DNA of 29,005 nucleotides. It comes from Penium margaritaceum. Lineage: Eukaryota > Streptophyta > Zygnematophyceae > Desmidiales > Peniaceae. The stretch lies in NCBI GenBank assembly GCA_023375785.1, contig SZWC01002397.1, positions 186,753 through 215,757 of the forward strand, read 5' to 3'. Made by a program: the position numbers and the translations under genes. This document shows positions 8,525-19,573 of the stretch, piece by piece. The notes beneath the pieces were generated by a model. The model made no database searches. It had not been told where the DNA came from and saw only the letters and a program-made list of their open reading frames with translations. How positions within the stretch are numbered: the stretch's first letter is position 1; the number at the start of each line of letters is the position of its first letter.

Positions 8525-11372
8525 ATGCCTCCTAGGCAAAGGGCAGCGCTGCCCACATCCACCTCAAGCTCGGCCATGGGCACTGGGTCATCTGGAGGTG
8601 CCTCTTCCTCTCAGCTCCCGATGGCACCAGAGTTTTTGCACGCTCCGGTGCGCCAGATCCAAGGAGACTTTCTGACTCTTGCTCTCTCTCGCCACAGCCT
8701 ACCAGTCCCGACATGCTCCAAGAAGCCAGGTTTCTACTGTGGCTCGTGTGGTGTGACCATGAGCGTGATGTGTGACCGCATCCGCGGTCACTTTGGTGAG
8801 ACCAATGGCAACATTCAGGTCTGTGAGCATCTGCTGCCTCTTGCACGGGGTACTCTCGGCCTTGAGCGAAAACCACGTCCACCCGTTGGTTGGAATCCGG
8901 CAGATGGCCGCCTGTATAACGGGCAGGGAAGCAGTTGGGGCACAAGCTCCAAGCCGGTGGCATGGGGCCGGCTTTTCGAGCAACGCCAGCAAGCAGCGGC
9001 TCTTGAGTGGGCCGGGCTGCCTCTGGATGATGATGATGACGACCTTGGGCTCCCGGTACCCGCCATGGCAACCCCGCACGAGGCAGCAGAGCAGCAGCAG
9101 CAGCAGCCACATATGTGTCCCACTATCCGTGCCACTCCAAGCATCAGCAACCTCATACAGACCAGCGTGCGGCCTCATTGCGACACCGCTGCCAACACAG
9201 CATGCCAGATGGCTATCGTGAAGCTGATGGCTGGTGGTGCCCTGCCGGTCAGTTTCTGACGGATGAACCTGTTGAATGAGGTGGTGCACACTGCTCGGCT
9301 CACCACACCTGCCTTCCTCCTTCCTACTCTGGGCACTGTCATGGGCGACATACTTCCATGACTGGACCGGAAGCTGGAGGAGCTGGACGCACCACTGAAG
9401 CAGATGAACCATCTACGGCGTGACACTCGCGGTGGACGAGTGGGCGGATGTCCAGCAGAGGCCTATCTACAACTGCATGGCCGTGAACGCAAAGGGTGCG
9501 TACCACGTCTTCAGCCGTGATGCAAGCGGCCTCACCCGCAACACTGAGAACGTTGCCACAATGATTGAAGTAGGCATTGAGGCTGTCGGCGTGACGAACG
9601 TCGTCACCGTCGTCTGTGACAACACAAGTGTTAACAAGAAGGCCTTCGACGACCTCAAAGGGAAGTACCCCTCTGTGCTGTGGCAGGGCTGCTATGCCCA
9701 TAATTTGGACTTGGTCATGAAGGATTTGTGCAAGTCAGAGTGGGGAGCGGGAATCATGGCACGTGTTGAGAATGTGGTGAACTTTTTCAGGAACAATGAC
9801 ATTCCCCGCAACTGGCTGAAGCAGATGTCTGGGGGGCGGGTGTTGCTGCCACAGTCTACCACGCGCTTTGCTTCTGTGCACATTGTGCTGAAAAGGCTGC
9901 TTGACATGCGTCCTTTTCTGCTCAAGCTGGTGAACGCCAGCACATGGGCAGACATGGATGCCCAGAGGGATGGGGCATTAAGGGACAGGAAGAAGCGCGT
10001 GCACAAAATTGTCCGGCGCAGGGTTTTTTGGCTCCAAGTCAGGCAGCTGCATGACCTGTTCACTCCCCTTGTCACGGTGCTATGCATTCCAGACCGTCCA
10101 GGTGGTGCTTCTTGGGAGACTTACAAGGGCTTGTTGGATTGCATGGAGGACCTCAAGGCGCTGGTAGTAGGCAAGGCATGCAAACCAACACGTGTGGCGG
10201 CACAGCATGTGAAATTGGCCATGGAGCGTCTGTCCGCCTGTTGGACGAAGCATATGGCGTGCCCCTTGTATGCTGCCACACGGCGTTTGCACCCCACTCA
10301 CTTTGGGAATGATCTCGGTGCTGATGTGTCCATGGTGCAAAGCTGGACGCAGGTGGTCGAAGCACTGGTGCCGGAGCAGCACCATTCTGAGCTGGCTCGG
10401 GAGTTGTAGGCATTCCAGTTGGGGAGGGTGATTGTGGAAGTCATTCCCATTGCCATGAAGCGGCTCTTGGACAAGGCAAGAGCTGCTGTTGCTAGGGTGC
10501 TTGCCAAGATGCTGCAGCCCTATGAGTGGGCCTCTCTACACCTCGCCCACCTGCCAAACCTCGGCGCACTCGCGATCAAGCTTCTCGCCCAGCCGTGCTC
10601 CTCCTCGGATTGTGAGCGGGTCTTCTCCACCCACCAGTTGATCCACACAGCCCACCAAAACAGGCTGCACGTGAGCTCTCTGGAGATGCTCGTTCGAGTC
10701 AACGTTCAGCTGCGGAAGCACTACAATGTAGATGGTGGCCGATGCAGGAGCAAGCCCTCCTTCAAACAGCCAGACGTGTTTGAGAGTGAAGATGATGGAG
10801 ACATAGTTGAGGAGCTGCCTGAGGGGGAGGAAGAGGAGGGGCAGAGGGGGGAGGAGAGTGAGGATGATGAGTTGGAAGACGAGGAGGTCTTTGTGGAGGG
10901 AGAGGAGGACGAGGGTGCAGGGGAGCAGCAGCAGCAGACGCAGCAGCCCGCCATAGTCCATGCCCACCCGGACGATGGGCCATTTCACTCCAGGAGCGTG
11001 CGTACAAGGGCGGAGGTTGAGGGGTTTGCAGTGGCAGGAGCAGCAGCATCAGGTGCCCAGCAGGACACAGGAGCAGTGACAGAGGGACCAGAGGCCGACA
11101 ATGAGGAAGGGGGGGAAGAGAGTGAGGCTGAGGATGAGGGTGGGGATGAGGAGGATGGGGCAGGGGATGGAGAGCCTGTGGACAAGGGGGCAGGCAGGAG
11201 GGCAACTGGCAGTGCTGCAGGTGGAGGGACTAGGAAAAAGGGGGGCGGTAGTGGGAATGCTAGGATTGCTGGTGGGAATGCTGGGGTGGCTGCCAAGAAG
11301 GCAGCCAGGGTGGGGACTAGCACACATGCCGCTGAGAAAGCGATTAAGCGCTCTAGGTACTCTGATGGCTAG
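8525..11372 (+). pseudogene. hAT-family transposase (BED-like zinc finger, DUF659-like core, hAT dimerisation), degraded
   Basis: Catalysed excision and insertion of its own element. Start ATG 8525 (MPPRQRAALPT) has a good context (CCACCATGC); an upstream ATG at 8495 is in frame. The zinc finger at 8738-8824 has C-x2-C, His and Cys. Then a D/Q-rich stretch, followed by the catalytic core: first Asp in LAVDEWADVQQRP (9435-9437), second in VTVVCDNTS (9618-9620), then WQGCYAHNLDLVMKDL and TTRFASVHIVLKRL. The C-terminal dimerisation block contains SSSDCERVFS with the catalytic Glu at 10614-10616 and NRLHVSSLEMLVRVNVQL. A long acidic tail (10780-11170) and a basic end follow. Lesions: TGA 9257, TGA 9359, a frameshift near 9405-9420, TAG 10407. 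All triad residues survive, so inactivation looks fairly recent. Confidence 0.92.
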
Positions 11373-11404
11373 AGGGCTTAGACGCCCATTTCTCTTCAAC
11401 CATG

Positions 11405-11410
11405 AATAAA
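11405..11410 (+). terminator. Polyadenylation signal of the transposase gene
   Basis: AATAAA 33 bases after the transposase stop codon. It is the only canonical signal in the 270 bases before the gap, so it is the likely 3' processing signal. Confidence 0.55.
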
Positions 11411-11641
11411 AAAGTTCCTTTCATCTCCCTTGCATGACCCCTGTGGTTCCCTTGACCATCATGTGTGGAACAAAGTGCAATGCTAGTGTGACAATTTTCA
11501 GCACACACATTGTGCAATGCACTTGTGGAAACTGTGTGAATGAAATGTGAGTCCCTCTCATACCTGAGAAATGCTTAGTATAACATGTGTGCATAGCAAA
11601 TCATGCTTTTGTGAGGCAATCATGAAATGTCACACAATGCT

Positions 11642-11859
11642 NNNNNNNNNNNNNNNNNNNNNNNNNNNNNNNNNNNNNNNNNNNNNNNNNNNNNNNNNNN
11701 NNNNNNNNNNNNNNNNNNNNNNNNNNNNNNNNNNNNNNNNNNNNNNNNNNNNNNNNNNNNNNNNNNNNNNNNNNNNNNNNNNNNNNNNNNNNNNNNNNNN
11801 NNNNNNNNNNNNNNNNNNNNNNNNNNNNNNNNNNNNNNNNNNNNNNNNNNNNNNNNNNN
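11642..11859. other. Assembly gap (218 N)
   Basis: Unknown bases. By comparison with the LTR at 308-878, the gap should contain the right end of the hAT element, an 8-bp target duplication and about 60 bases of LTR. The true size may differ from 218. Confidence 0.99.
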
Positions 11860-12205
<346 letters not shown>

Positions 12206-12206
12206 T

Positions 12207-12218
12207 TGGTATCAGAGC
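12207..12218 (+). other. Primer-binding site, initiator-Met tRNA
   Basis: TGGTATCAGAGC, an exact match to the common plant copia primer-binding site, directly after the LTR end. It sets the orientation of the plus-strand element. Confidence 0.9.
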
Positions 12219-12713
12219 AGGGAGGCCTGCATCTCCTCACGGCAGAAAGGACTCTCGCCTCCCACTCTTAAATTGGAGTTATGGTTAATCACCCCAAAAT
12301 TATACACTTGATGGTCAGTTTATCAAAAAGTGTATTTCTGCATGCTAACATTTTTCACGGAACATCCACATGAATGCATGCCAGGAAATCCCAGATGTAT
12401 ATTCCTTGTGTGTAATAAGAACTTTCATGGGCTCTACGTGATATTTTTCAGTTCCTGCAAAGATTCCATGTTCACTGTTTTGTTCACTTGCCAATACACT
12501 TGTTGATACACAGTTGAACCGGTAAGGAAATTGGTCATATGTGTCAAATTGGGCCAAGATTATGAGTCGGGTGTGGATTTGTGATCAAGGTAGCCGCAAC
12601 TAGTACATCAGCAACATTGGTCTCGCTTGTAGTACAAGGCTCATGTTTAAACTAGTGCGATCGAGGTTCGCCGTCTCTTTGGTGACAGTCCTTATAATCC
12701 AGACTGACTCATC
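12219..12713 (+). other. Leader of the plus-strand copia element; no gene seen
   Basis: Between the primer-binding site and the first longer open frame. No domain, hairpin or promoter is evident. It is expected to be untranslated leader plus decayed gag start. Confidence 0.4.
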
Positions 12714-13199
12714 TTGTCGTGCATCTACACCCCACTGCTGCAACGTACAGTGTATTTGTGCTCAGGCACCGGTTCTAGCTATCACACTAGCACGGCAACT
12801 ATGATGGCTGGGGTAGGCCCTGCCACTCCGGTTCTCACGTCAAACGATGGACCTTGCCCTACACTCACCCCCAAAGTAGCAGCAGTAGCACCATCAGCCT
12901 TAACAATATCTTTTGCTCTCTTCCTGTACAATAGTGTCCATTCACACTTCGACGACACTGACCTCCTCTCCTCCATCACCATCCAACCTCCACGCGATGT
13001 GGAGACCAAGACAAGGAAAATTCCAGATCACAACGAACAATATGCACATTGCAAGTGGAGTTGTAGTGTGAGCATGTTGCATTCAAGGAGGCTCTCAGTG
13101 TCCAGCCTTAGTCAAAGAGAGGTTGCGTCGCGAGCACACAACCGCCCTTGCGTCGCAAGGAAAATCAGGATGTATGTCCAAATGAAATTTTTGACTTAG
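12714..13199 (+). pseudogene. Uncharacterised open frame (161 codons) in the copia-type element
   Basis: Longest open frame after the plus-strand primer-binding site, about 500 bases from it, where gag should start. Composition is Thr/Ser/Ala-rich at first (around residues 25-65), then mixed, with no zinc knuckle or other motif I recognise. It does not resemble the gag remnants of the minus-strand copia element by eye. It could be decayed gag or a chance frame. Confidence 0.3.
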
Positions 13200-13424
13200 T
13201 CCTCAACCAAATGTGGTTCACACTACAATCCATCCCCGCTACGTCCACTACTGCTCACGTCGCTAATGCATTTTCCACCACTCCCGTTTTGAATCGACTA
13301 GTCATGGCTCAAACCAGTCAGATCCCATTGCAATAGTTGATGCATGTGGCGTAGTTGCACTGAAAGAGCTCCCATTGCCTCTCCAGCACGAGCACAACAT
13401 TAAGACATCACCACAATGCTTCAC

Positions 13425-13956
13425 TTATAATAGGAGGTCCGCTTCAGTGCATCGGCTAAGGGAAAACACCTCTGAGAACACCACAATGATCCCAATCCCT
13501 CTGTTGTGCCTTCTTATATCCCTGTCAATTCAGTGTTTGCTGGTGCTATTTGAGCACTCCTCCTTGCCGTGCCGAACGATTTCACTAATGAGACTGAGTC
13601 GTACAATACTGATTTAGCACGTCGCACACCTGTTAACCAAGTCGGCGCCTACACTTTTCTCAAAGATCGTATCGCTATGACAGGTCATGCAAAACAGAGA
13701 ACCCTGATTGCTTGGTTCAACATGCTTTTGATACGTGCTGATGAGACTGGTGGTGCCTATTCGGCTCGTAGTCTCAAACCATTGAAGGACCTCATCAAAG
13801 CAACGCCTGGATAGATTCCAGCCGTCCTCTTCATTTCCAACAGCCTCATTCTCACACTTTTGGACAAATTCAAGGAGGTGAAGGCCATAGAGCTCAAGCA
13901 TCTTACTTCTGAACCTATTCCACCTGATTCTCTTCCAAGTATTGGTGTCCTCTAGG
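13425..13956 (+). pseudogene. Uncharacterised decayed protein-coding stretch, possibly gag
   Basis: One plus-strand frame reads coherently for about 175 codons with a few stops (TGA near 13548, TAG at 13812, TAG near 13952). Segments include NDPNPSVVPSYIPVNSVFAG, VPNDFTNETESYNTDLARRT, GAYTFLKDRIAMTGHAKQRT and LDKFKEVKAIELKHLTSEPI. The amino-acid make-up is protein-like (mixed charged and hydrophobic, no low complexity), unlike chance frames nearby. I do not recognise the family. Its place in the internal region of a copia-type element suggests gag or an accessory frame; a captured host fragment is also possible. Confidence 0.4.
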
Positions 13957-15200
13957 AGTTAACAATATCGCACTTCACTGATTGTATATCGCATTGTAGA
14001 AGAAGCGCATGTACTGCGCCATTGTCATAGCGGCTACCACAGATTTTTCCCTCCTCTTGTTTTGTAGCCTCCTCCTCATCCTCATTTGCCTCTTCATCCT
14101 CCACACCTGCTTCCTCCTTGGTCACTCACGGTGGCAGCAAAGGGGACTGGAAGTGAAAAGTTTGTTTTTCTAGTGGAGGGTCGGGTAGTGGGCAAGGTAG
14201 GTATGAAAGAGCAAAGCGTTTCGATGGCTCCTCTTCCGCCTCCTCTCATGGCACTTTTATGTGCAGGAACTGTGGCTCTACCATGCACTCTGCTTCCGAG
14301 TATCCCACACCTTTAATTAATCTATTTCTTGCATATATGATACGGATATGTTGAGCACGTTCCTTTGCAGGCACTGGTTGCACGTCCCGTGCCTCCACCA
14401 TCACTACTGCTTCCATCTACAACCATACTGGCCCGGTAGAGGCCTTGTAATTGTAAAACCAAAACCTAATACACATAATTTGGGGTAGAAAATGAACACG
14501 ATTTGCATGCAAAAGAGGTAGTTTGAGTGGTGGAATAAATTTGGATGGCACACCTCAGGTGGGAATGTTGGTGTTGGTTTCTTCTGTCGCCATACGGCTT
14601 GGACCACACAACTTTGTGGTCACAAAGACGTGTGATCGCTCCTAATTGGCATTTGAAAATTCATGTGGTGGCGAGCCATGGTAGCTATTACATATAGTCT
14701 TTAGCTAGAAATGGTATGTAATCAAAGAATACACTAATGCACACCCTTGTGAGCTAAAAAAGTCAATGCGTGGAGGCCGTTGACAGAAAGACCTTGCAGT
14801 ACATCATACCACGTGGCTTTTCTTCACCACACATATATGTGGTCCTGTCCAAATGGGCCACTGTTGGGAAGGTGCGAACCAAAATACACAGTTTCTTGCA
14901 CTCTTGAGTTCACTCACATGTTAATGCTCGTGGATGGATGTGGAAGAAAGCTCAAAATGTGGATGGGGGGGCATACCGTACTACCCCCCCTTTTGTTTGA
15001 AATAATTATTTTTTATTTGCCCATGAGCAGTTGCATCATTGTCACTCTTTTGGGTGAATCAGTACTGGAATTTGGGAATTTAAGGCAAGCTACACTAAAA
15101 AAAGCGTGGAAGAAATACCTCGTCGCTATCGAATTACCTTTGCCGAAGTGTGCTCGCAAAGACAAGCGTTGTAACAGCTCTGGGCTGTTTTGCGACTAAC
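13957..15200. other. No recognisable feature
   Basis: No pol motif, LTR end or RNA gene. A Ser-rich stretch near 14060-14130 may be the tail of the preceding frame. The 139-codon open frame at 14780-15199 is Cys/Leu-rich without motifs and is probably chance. The pol genes expected for the plus-strand copia-type element are absent, so that element is truncated or non-autonomous. Confidence 0.4.
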
Positions 15201-15900
15201 TGTGGAACCAAAACTTAGGCCCTCGGAATAGTCAGGCCAAGGAGGCCGAGTGACTGGCTGCCTAAGCCATTTTGGCTGAGACGCGTCACGGCGAAACGGA
15301 CACGGTCATCACAGGGCACGGATGTCAAAACATACATCCTAGCCTAATCCTTCCACGTGGCACAGCCACGTGGAAACAGGACCCTAGCGACGCTCAAGGG
15401 GTGGAGGAGTGACGCGATGGAATCTCCATCGCGACACTCCTCTTGCCCCAAATCCACACTAAAGGTATTTTCCGGACAAGAGTCGACCTAGACTCTAGCC
15501 CGTTTATTATTTTACGGACAAGGACACCTTGATACTCCAATATCGAGACCCCAAAACACGCCGTAAATATTTCAAGGCCATTTTTAATCCTAAAAATGGT
15601 CCGCATGCTACAAGCGTAATCTGACGTGTCATCAGCGACCATGATGTTGCTCTTGCATGACACGTGAGTGTGCTTTTCAGAATGAGCACACAGACGTGTC
15701 ATGCTAGAAGTCAATGTTCCAAGTTTAGAAAATTTGGAATTTTGACTTCTTGAACGACAAGTGTTGCCCCGAGTCCACGCTTGGAGGATTTGAGCTCGAT
15801 ATGAGTGACTTTCGGGATTAGGGGTGGAGGGAGTAGGGGTTGTGGAGAATCACCGCACTAAATATATAAGGCCTCGTTTTGGGCAAAACAAATGTCACAT
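15201..15900. repeat. Hairpin-rich non-coding segment (possible MITE or LTR remnant)
   Basis: Contains a perfect 11-bp hairpin at 15351-15361/15365-15375, each arm carrying CACGTG. A second at 15404-15421/15425-15442 has 18-bp arms with a single mismatch and a 3-base loop. A third lies at 15706-15723/15733-15750 (about 15 of 18 paired). ACGTGTCAT and its reverse complement alternate three times in 15613-15705. No matching terminal repeats were found to define element ends. Confidence 0.6.
15863..15870 (+). promoter_or_regulatory. Candidate TATA box
   Basis: TATATAAG in an AT-rich patch downstream of the hairpins and their CACGTG words. The spacing looks promoter-like. No gene follows within 1.2 kb, so it may be the promoter of a decayed LTR. 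Confidence 0.3.
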
Positions 15901-17100
15901 AATTCATTGGAAATTTTGAACGAAATCAAGGGACAGTACGGTATCTCTAGCTAAGGGTTGTCTTTCTATTGCCATGCATTCCCTATCTTTGGTTGAGCAT
16001 TTACAAGGGTAACTACAGTTGGACATCGGCATCTATTTGAGGAAAAGATCGTTGCTTAGGATTTGCATTTTAGCATAACTAACAATGATGCGCATGAGCA
16101 ATGGAGAAGTATGTGGCTGAACCGTCTTCCACCAATTTCAAATTTAAAGGCTTGATCGATCCCAAAATGCTTATGTGATCAAAGCGGTGGTCCAAAGCTG
16201 CATTTCCACTCTTCATTTTCAAACCGTGGTGACATCCAAGCTATGGAAAATTGGACAAAATCCTTGTACAATTAGACAAAAACCGCGGTGCTTGAGGATC
16301 GTCGACCCTCAAGTCATCTTGTCCAACCGTCCATAAGCTAGGGATCCCGAAGCCACTTGACGCCATTCGCGTGTTACATTCCTCCCTGATAGTAGTAAGT
16401 CACCGTTGGCATCCACACTTCAAACTTAAACCTTGACGCTTTGATACTTTGATAGCGGATCGGACGGATCCATGGCCGACTAGGAAAAATTGTGGTGCTC
16501 GAGGGTCTTTGACTCTCAACTCATCCTCATGCCCACATGACACGGACCCCACACGATCTGTGTGGAGTCGGTTGCACGTTATTCAAGAGTACCATTGGAT
16601 GAGGTTAAGTTCGAATGCTTGTGCCTAGTTTGAGTTCCCATTAAGTTAAAAATCCTTGTACAACAGCAAAATATTTTGGAATGATGATTTCAAAATGAAG
16701 CTTACTATGACATCGCTCTAGTATATCATAATTTAAACTAGGAGATGTAAAGTTGCATTGCCAATGAAAGTAGCATGATGGATAAATTTTGCTCGAGAAT
16801 ACTTAGAAAACGTCACTAGAATCATTGGTGTTTGCAATGGTATTGCTTCAAGATTCAATGTAATCATCGAGATACTCTTATCAAGCTACTGTTGTAGTGA
16901 AACGTCAAAACACAAGACTGATTTGTGCACTTTTGGACTTTTTATATCGATTCTTGGTCATAATGAAATACTTCATGCCCATGACCATTGACCATGTGTG
17001 CTGCATTTCCTCATGATGTGTCAAGAGCCTAGCTAAATCTTTGAGGAAAACGAATGGCCAAAAGATGCCAGTGCACTATGCATTCGCACATGATGACTCA
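15901..17100. other. No gene; AT-richer spacer
   Basis: More A/T-rich than its neighbours and without coherent frames. Two similar stretches, near 16278-16320 (GGTGCTTGAGG ... CCCTCAAGTCATC) and 16489-16528 (GGTGCTCGAGG ... CTCTCAACTCATC), suggest an old, weak duplication about 208 bases apart. The gypsy gag N-terminus is missing here. Confidence 0.35.
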
Positions 17101-17147
17101 ATGTTAGCCTTTCTTGGATGGGTGCGACTTGTGAACGCTAGAATACG

Positions 17148-17387
17148 TTGTTCTGCTGCCTAAGCGAGAGATATGGGTCCGACTTAGATGCCATCGACCA
17201 GAGGGATACGCACACCTGCTACAACAACAGAAAAGTCGGGCATATCGCTCGTAACTGTCGAAGCAAGAAGCAGGCCAAAAAGGGGGGGAAGTCGCAGAAA
17301 ATGAGTTGGGAAATGGCAAATGGCATGAGTGAATGGCGCAACTCTTGTCTCCACGTAGCGATCTGCGCTAAACGATCACCCGTCTGA
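17148..17387 (+). pseudogene. Ty3/gypsy gag remnant with damaged CCHC zinc knuckle
   Basis: The plus strand reads CYNNRKVGHIARNC at 17217-17258, the gag nucleocapsid knuckle C-x2-C-x4-H-x4-C with the second Cys changed to Asn. It is followed by the usual basic stretch RSKKQAKKGGK. The rest of gag upstream is absent, so the element is 5'-truncated near 17.1 kb. A knuckle like this normally binds the element's RNA. Confidence 0.75.
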
Positions 17388-17502
17388 ACGGCCTACATCA
17401 TTGCACAGGGTTTTTGAGATCGTAAAGTCTGACGAGGGGTACGAGGATGACCAACCCGCAATACTGCTAAAAGTTTAGCCTCGAGGAGAAAAGAGTCGCT
17501 GA

Positions 17503-17786
17503 ACGGTACCGGCACTGTTGGATGGAGGAGCTTCACACAGCTTCGTAAGCACTGACGTGGTTCGCAAGCTGGGTTTGCAGGCCGAATCAGATATGTTGAA
17601 GGAAAAACCGTCAGCAGAAGATTGCAAATACAGAGACTCTGAGAACCACTACGACTACAAGTGCAAGATCTACGAGATGTAACGGTCTGGAGGTCCTGTC
17701 CAATGAGTGATCACAAAATCATTCTCGGACGAGATTTCCTGTACTGGTACAATCCGCAGATTGACTAGAACAGCGATGATGTCTAT
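17503..17786 (+). pseudogene. Ty3/gypsy pol remnant: aspartic protease
   Basis: VPALLDGGASHSFVSTDVVR with the active-site Asp at 17521-17523. The family motif is usually D-[ST]-G-A, so the second residue is changed to Gly. Downstream, MSDHKIILGRDFLYW is the conserved flap/ILG block of gypsy proteases. Stops (TAA near 17680, others) and frame changes interrupt it. Confidence 0.8.
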
Positions 17787-19040
17787 GTGGAAAACGACAA
17801 CGCCAAACAACAAATTCCACGTGTGGGACGGAAGCCGACATTGGAAGCAACAGAGGTGGAAGCAGCAAATGAAGCCGCGATAGCCGAGAAGCGACAGCCT
17901 GTGAAATGGATACCGCTCAATGTGGCCAAGTACTGTATGCAACGAAGAGCTCGTGTGTGCCTCATACTTCTCGAGCCAATGGAAGAATCGCAATTGGTAG
18001 TAGCTGACTCATCATCGAGCTCATCAGCATCATCGACATCCACAAAGTTCCCGATGGTACTCAAAGAGTTCGCACCACTCATCTAGGAGTTTGCGAATGT
18101 CTTCCCAAACAAACTCCCGAGAAACCTACCTCATCAACTAGACATCGACTATTGCATTGAACTGAAACCAGGCAGCAGACCTACAGATCGAGGGGCCTCT
18201 CGGATGAGCGATCACCAGATGACTGAGCTGAAAAAACAACTCGTCGAGATGCTCGGTCAGGGGTTCATCCTCCCATCCACGTCATCATACGTCCCTAGTA
18301 CTGTTCGTAAAAAAGAAAATTAGCAAGATGTGGATGTGCACGGACTATTGAGCGCTGAAATACGCTACCATCAAGAACCGCTACCCTCTTCTCTGAGGTG
18401 ATGAGCTTTTCGACCAACTCCAAGGGGCTCAAGATTTCAGCGAAATCGATTTGCATAGTGGTTATCACTAGATACACGTGCCAGATGCTGACATCGAGAA
18501 GACGGCATTTGAGACCCGTTACGGGTATTTCGAGTTCACAGTAATGCCGTTCGGGCTTACGAATATCCCAGCAACGTTCATGGTGCCAATGAACAACATC
18601 CGACGTCCATACCTCGATGATTTCATTGTGGTGTAACTCGACGGCATTTTGGTGTACAGCCGTATCCCGGAGGAGCACGATGAACATCTTTGAAAAGTTT
18701 TCAAAGTTCTACAATGAGAGAAATATTTTGGAAAACTCTCGAATGGTGACTTTCCTCACCGCTCGATTGAGTTTTTTTGGTCACGTCATCAAGGGTGGAC
18801 GGATCACCATGGATCCGAAAAAGTGGTAGCAATTGCCAATTGGCCGACGCCGACCAACGTTTGAGATCTTCAAGTCTTCCTCGGCTTCTATAATTTCTTC
18901 TTGCACTTTGTATGGGATTACGCCTGGGTGTCAATGCCTCTCTCCGACCTCACATGAGAAGAAATTGAGTGGCGGTGGGAAGACAGTGAACAAGAAGAGA
19001 TCACCACTTTACGGAACGATCTGACCTCAGTGCCAGCCCT
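17787..19040 (+). pseudogene. Ty3/gypsy pol remnant: reverse transcriptase
   Basis: The protease-RT linker holds a Ser run (about 18000-18035). Then come LPHQLDIDYCIELKPGSRPT and MTELKKQLVEMLGQGFILPS. After a frameshift near 18300 come LFVKKK, NRYPLL, DELFDQLQGAQDFSEIDLHS (first catalytic Asp), [20 protein letters not shown] and [12 protein letters not shown]. The active-site tetrad is wrecked: the Tyr codon is TAA and the second Asp is Gly (18634-18645). Further on, LVYSRIPEEHDEHL and WPTPTNV with FLGFYNFF mark the connection to RNase H. Several in-frame stops are TGA or TAG at positions where relatives usually have Arg or Gln. Dead copy. Confidence 0.92.
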
Positions 19041-19562
19041 ATGATTAACCAATCCAACAGTCGACTATGTCGACTATGTATAGATGCGTCAGACCGAGCC
19101 ATCGGCGTAGTCATCTTGCAAGACCATAGCAACGGCGAGCAACCGGTCGCCTACATGTCTCAAAAGCTGCGAGAACCAAAACGAAACTACGCCATACATG
19201 AGAAAGAAATGCAAGTGGTCGTACATGCATTCAAGACAAGGTGGTGTTACGTGGAGTGCCACCGATGCATTGTGTGCACCGACCACCATGCGTTGAAATA
19301 TCTGAAGATGCAGCCAAACCTCAATCGACGTCGAACCCGATGGATGGAGTTCCTTGAATCCAGATTCGACTACGATATCGAGTACCGACTAGGCAAAATC
19401 AACCCGGTGGATGCACTCAGCCGTCAACCAGATTTGATGGCCGAGGTGGCGACGCTACACCTGCAGCGAGACCCGTATCTTGAGCGGCTATTTACACGAG
19501 GCTACGACCAGCACGGCGGATACGACAAGGTGAAATTCTGGTATGACGCACCCTATTGGTGA
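19041..19562 (+). pseudogene. Ty3/gypsy pol remnant: RNase H domain (open frame)
   Basis: Best preserved part of the gypsy element: 173 codons without a stop. Motifs: CIDASDRAIGVVILQDHSNG with the first catalytic Asp at 19083-19085; QPVAYMSQKLREPKRNYAIH followed by EKEM with the catalytic Glu; VCTDHHALKYL with a further Asp; then RFDYDIEYRLGKINPVDALS and RQ, the usual domain end. It would degrade the RNA of the RNA/DNA hybrid. It is out of frame with the upstream RT, so not expressed as a polyprotein. The nominal ATG is not a real start. Confidence 0.92.
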
Positions 19563-19573
19563 CTGCTATTTGC

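Larger units (their letters stand above)
7955..11641 (+). mobile_element. hAT DNA transposon inserted in a family 1 LTR
   Basis: The left boundary is set by the point where LTR homology stops. The first bases, CAGGGGGCATATACCC, fit the CAGGG-type ends of many hAT elements. The right end is lost in the N gap; sequence after the gap is again LTR. In the uninterrupted LTR copy the missing piece is only about 60 bases, so everything else between 7955 and the gap is the insertion. It carries one transposase gene (8525-11372), hairpins near the left end, and a short 3' tail. Terminal inverted repeats and the 8-bp target duplication cannot be verified because of the gap. Confidence 0.75.

Noticed and set aside
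8532..9412. 192- and 237-codon minus-strand frames
   Set aside because: They overlap the transposase N-terminal half, which has a zinc finger and conserved order; the antisense frames have none.
10536..11399. Ser/Pro/Leu-rich open frames opposite the transposase tail
   Set aside because: Antisense of the acidic and Gly-rich transposase C-terminus.
14780..15199. 139-codon plus-strand frame as a gene
   Set aside because: No motif, no promoter or start context, composition like chance sequence, and no support from neighbouring element structure.
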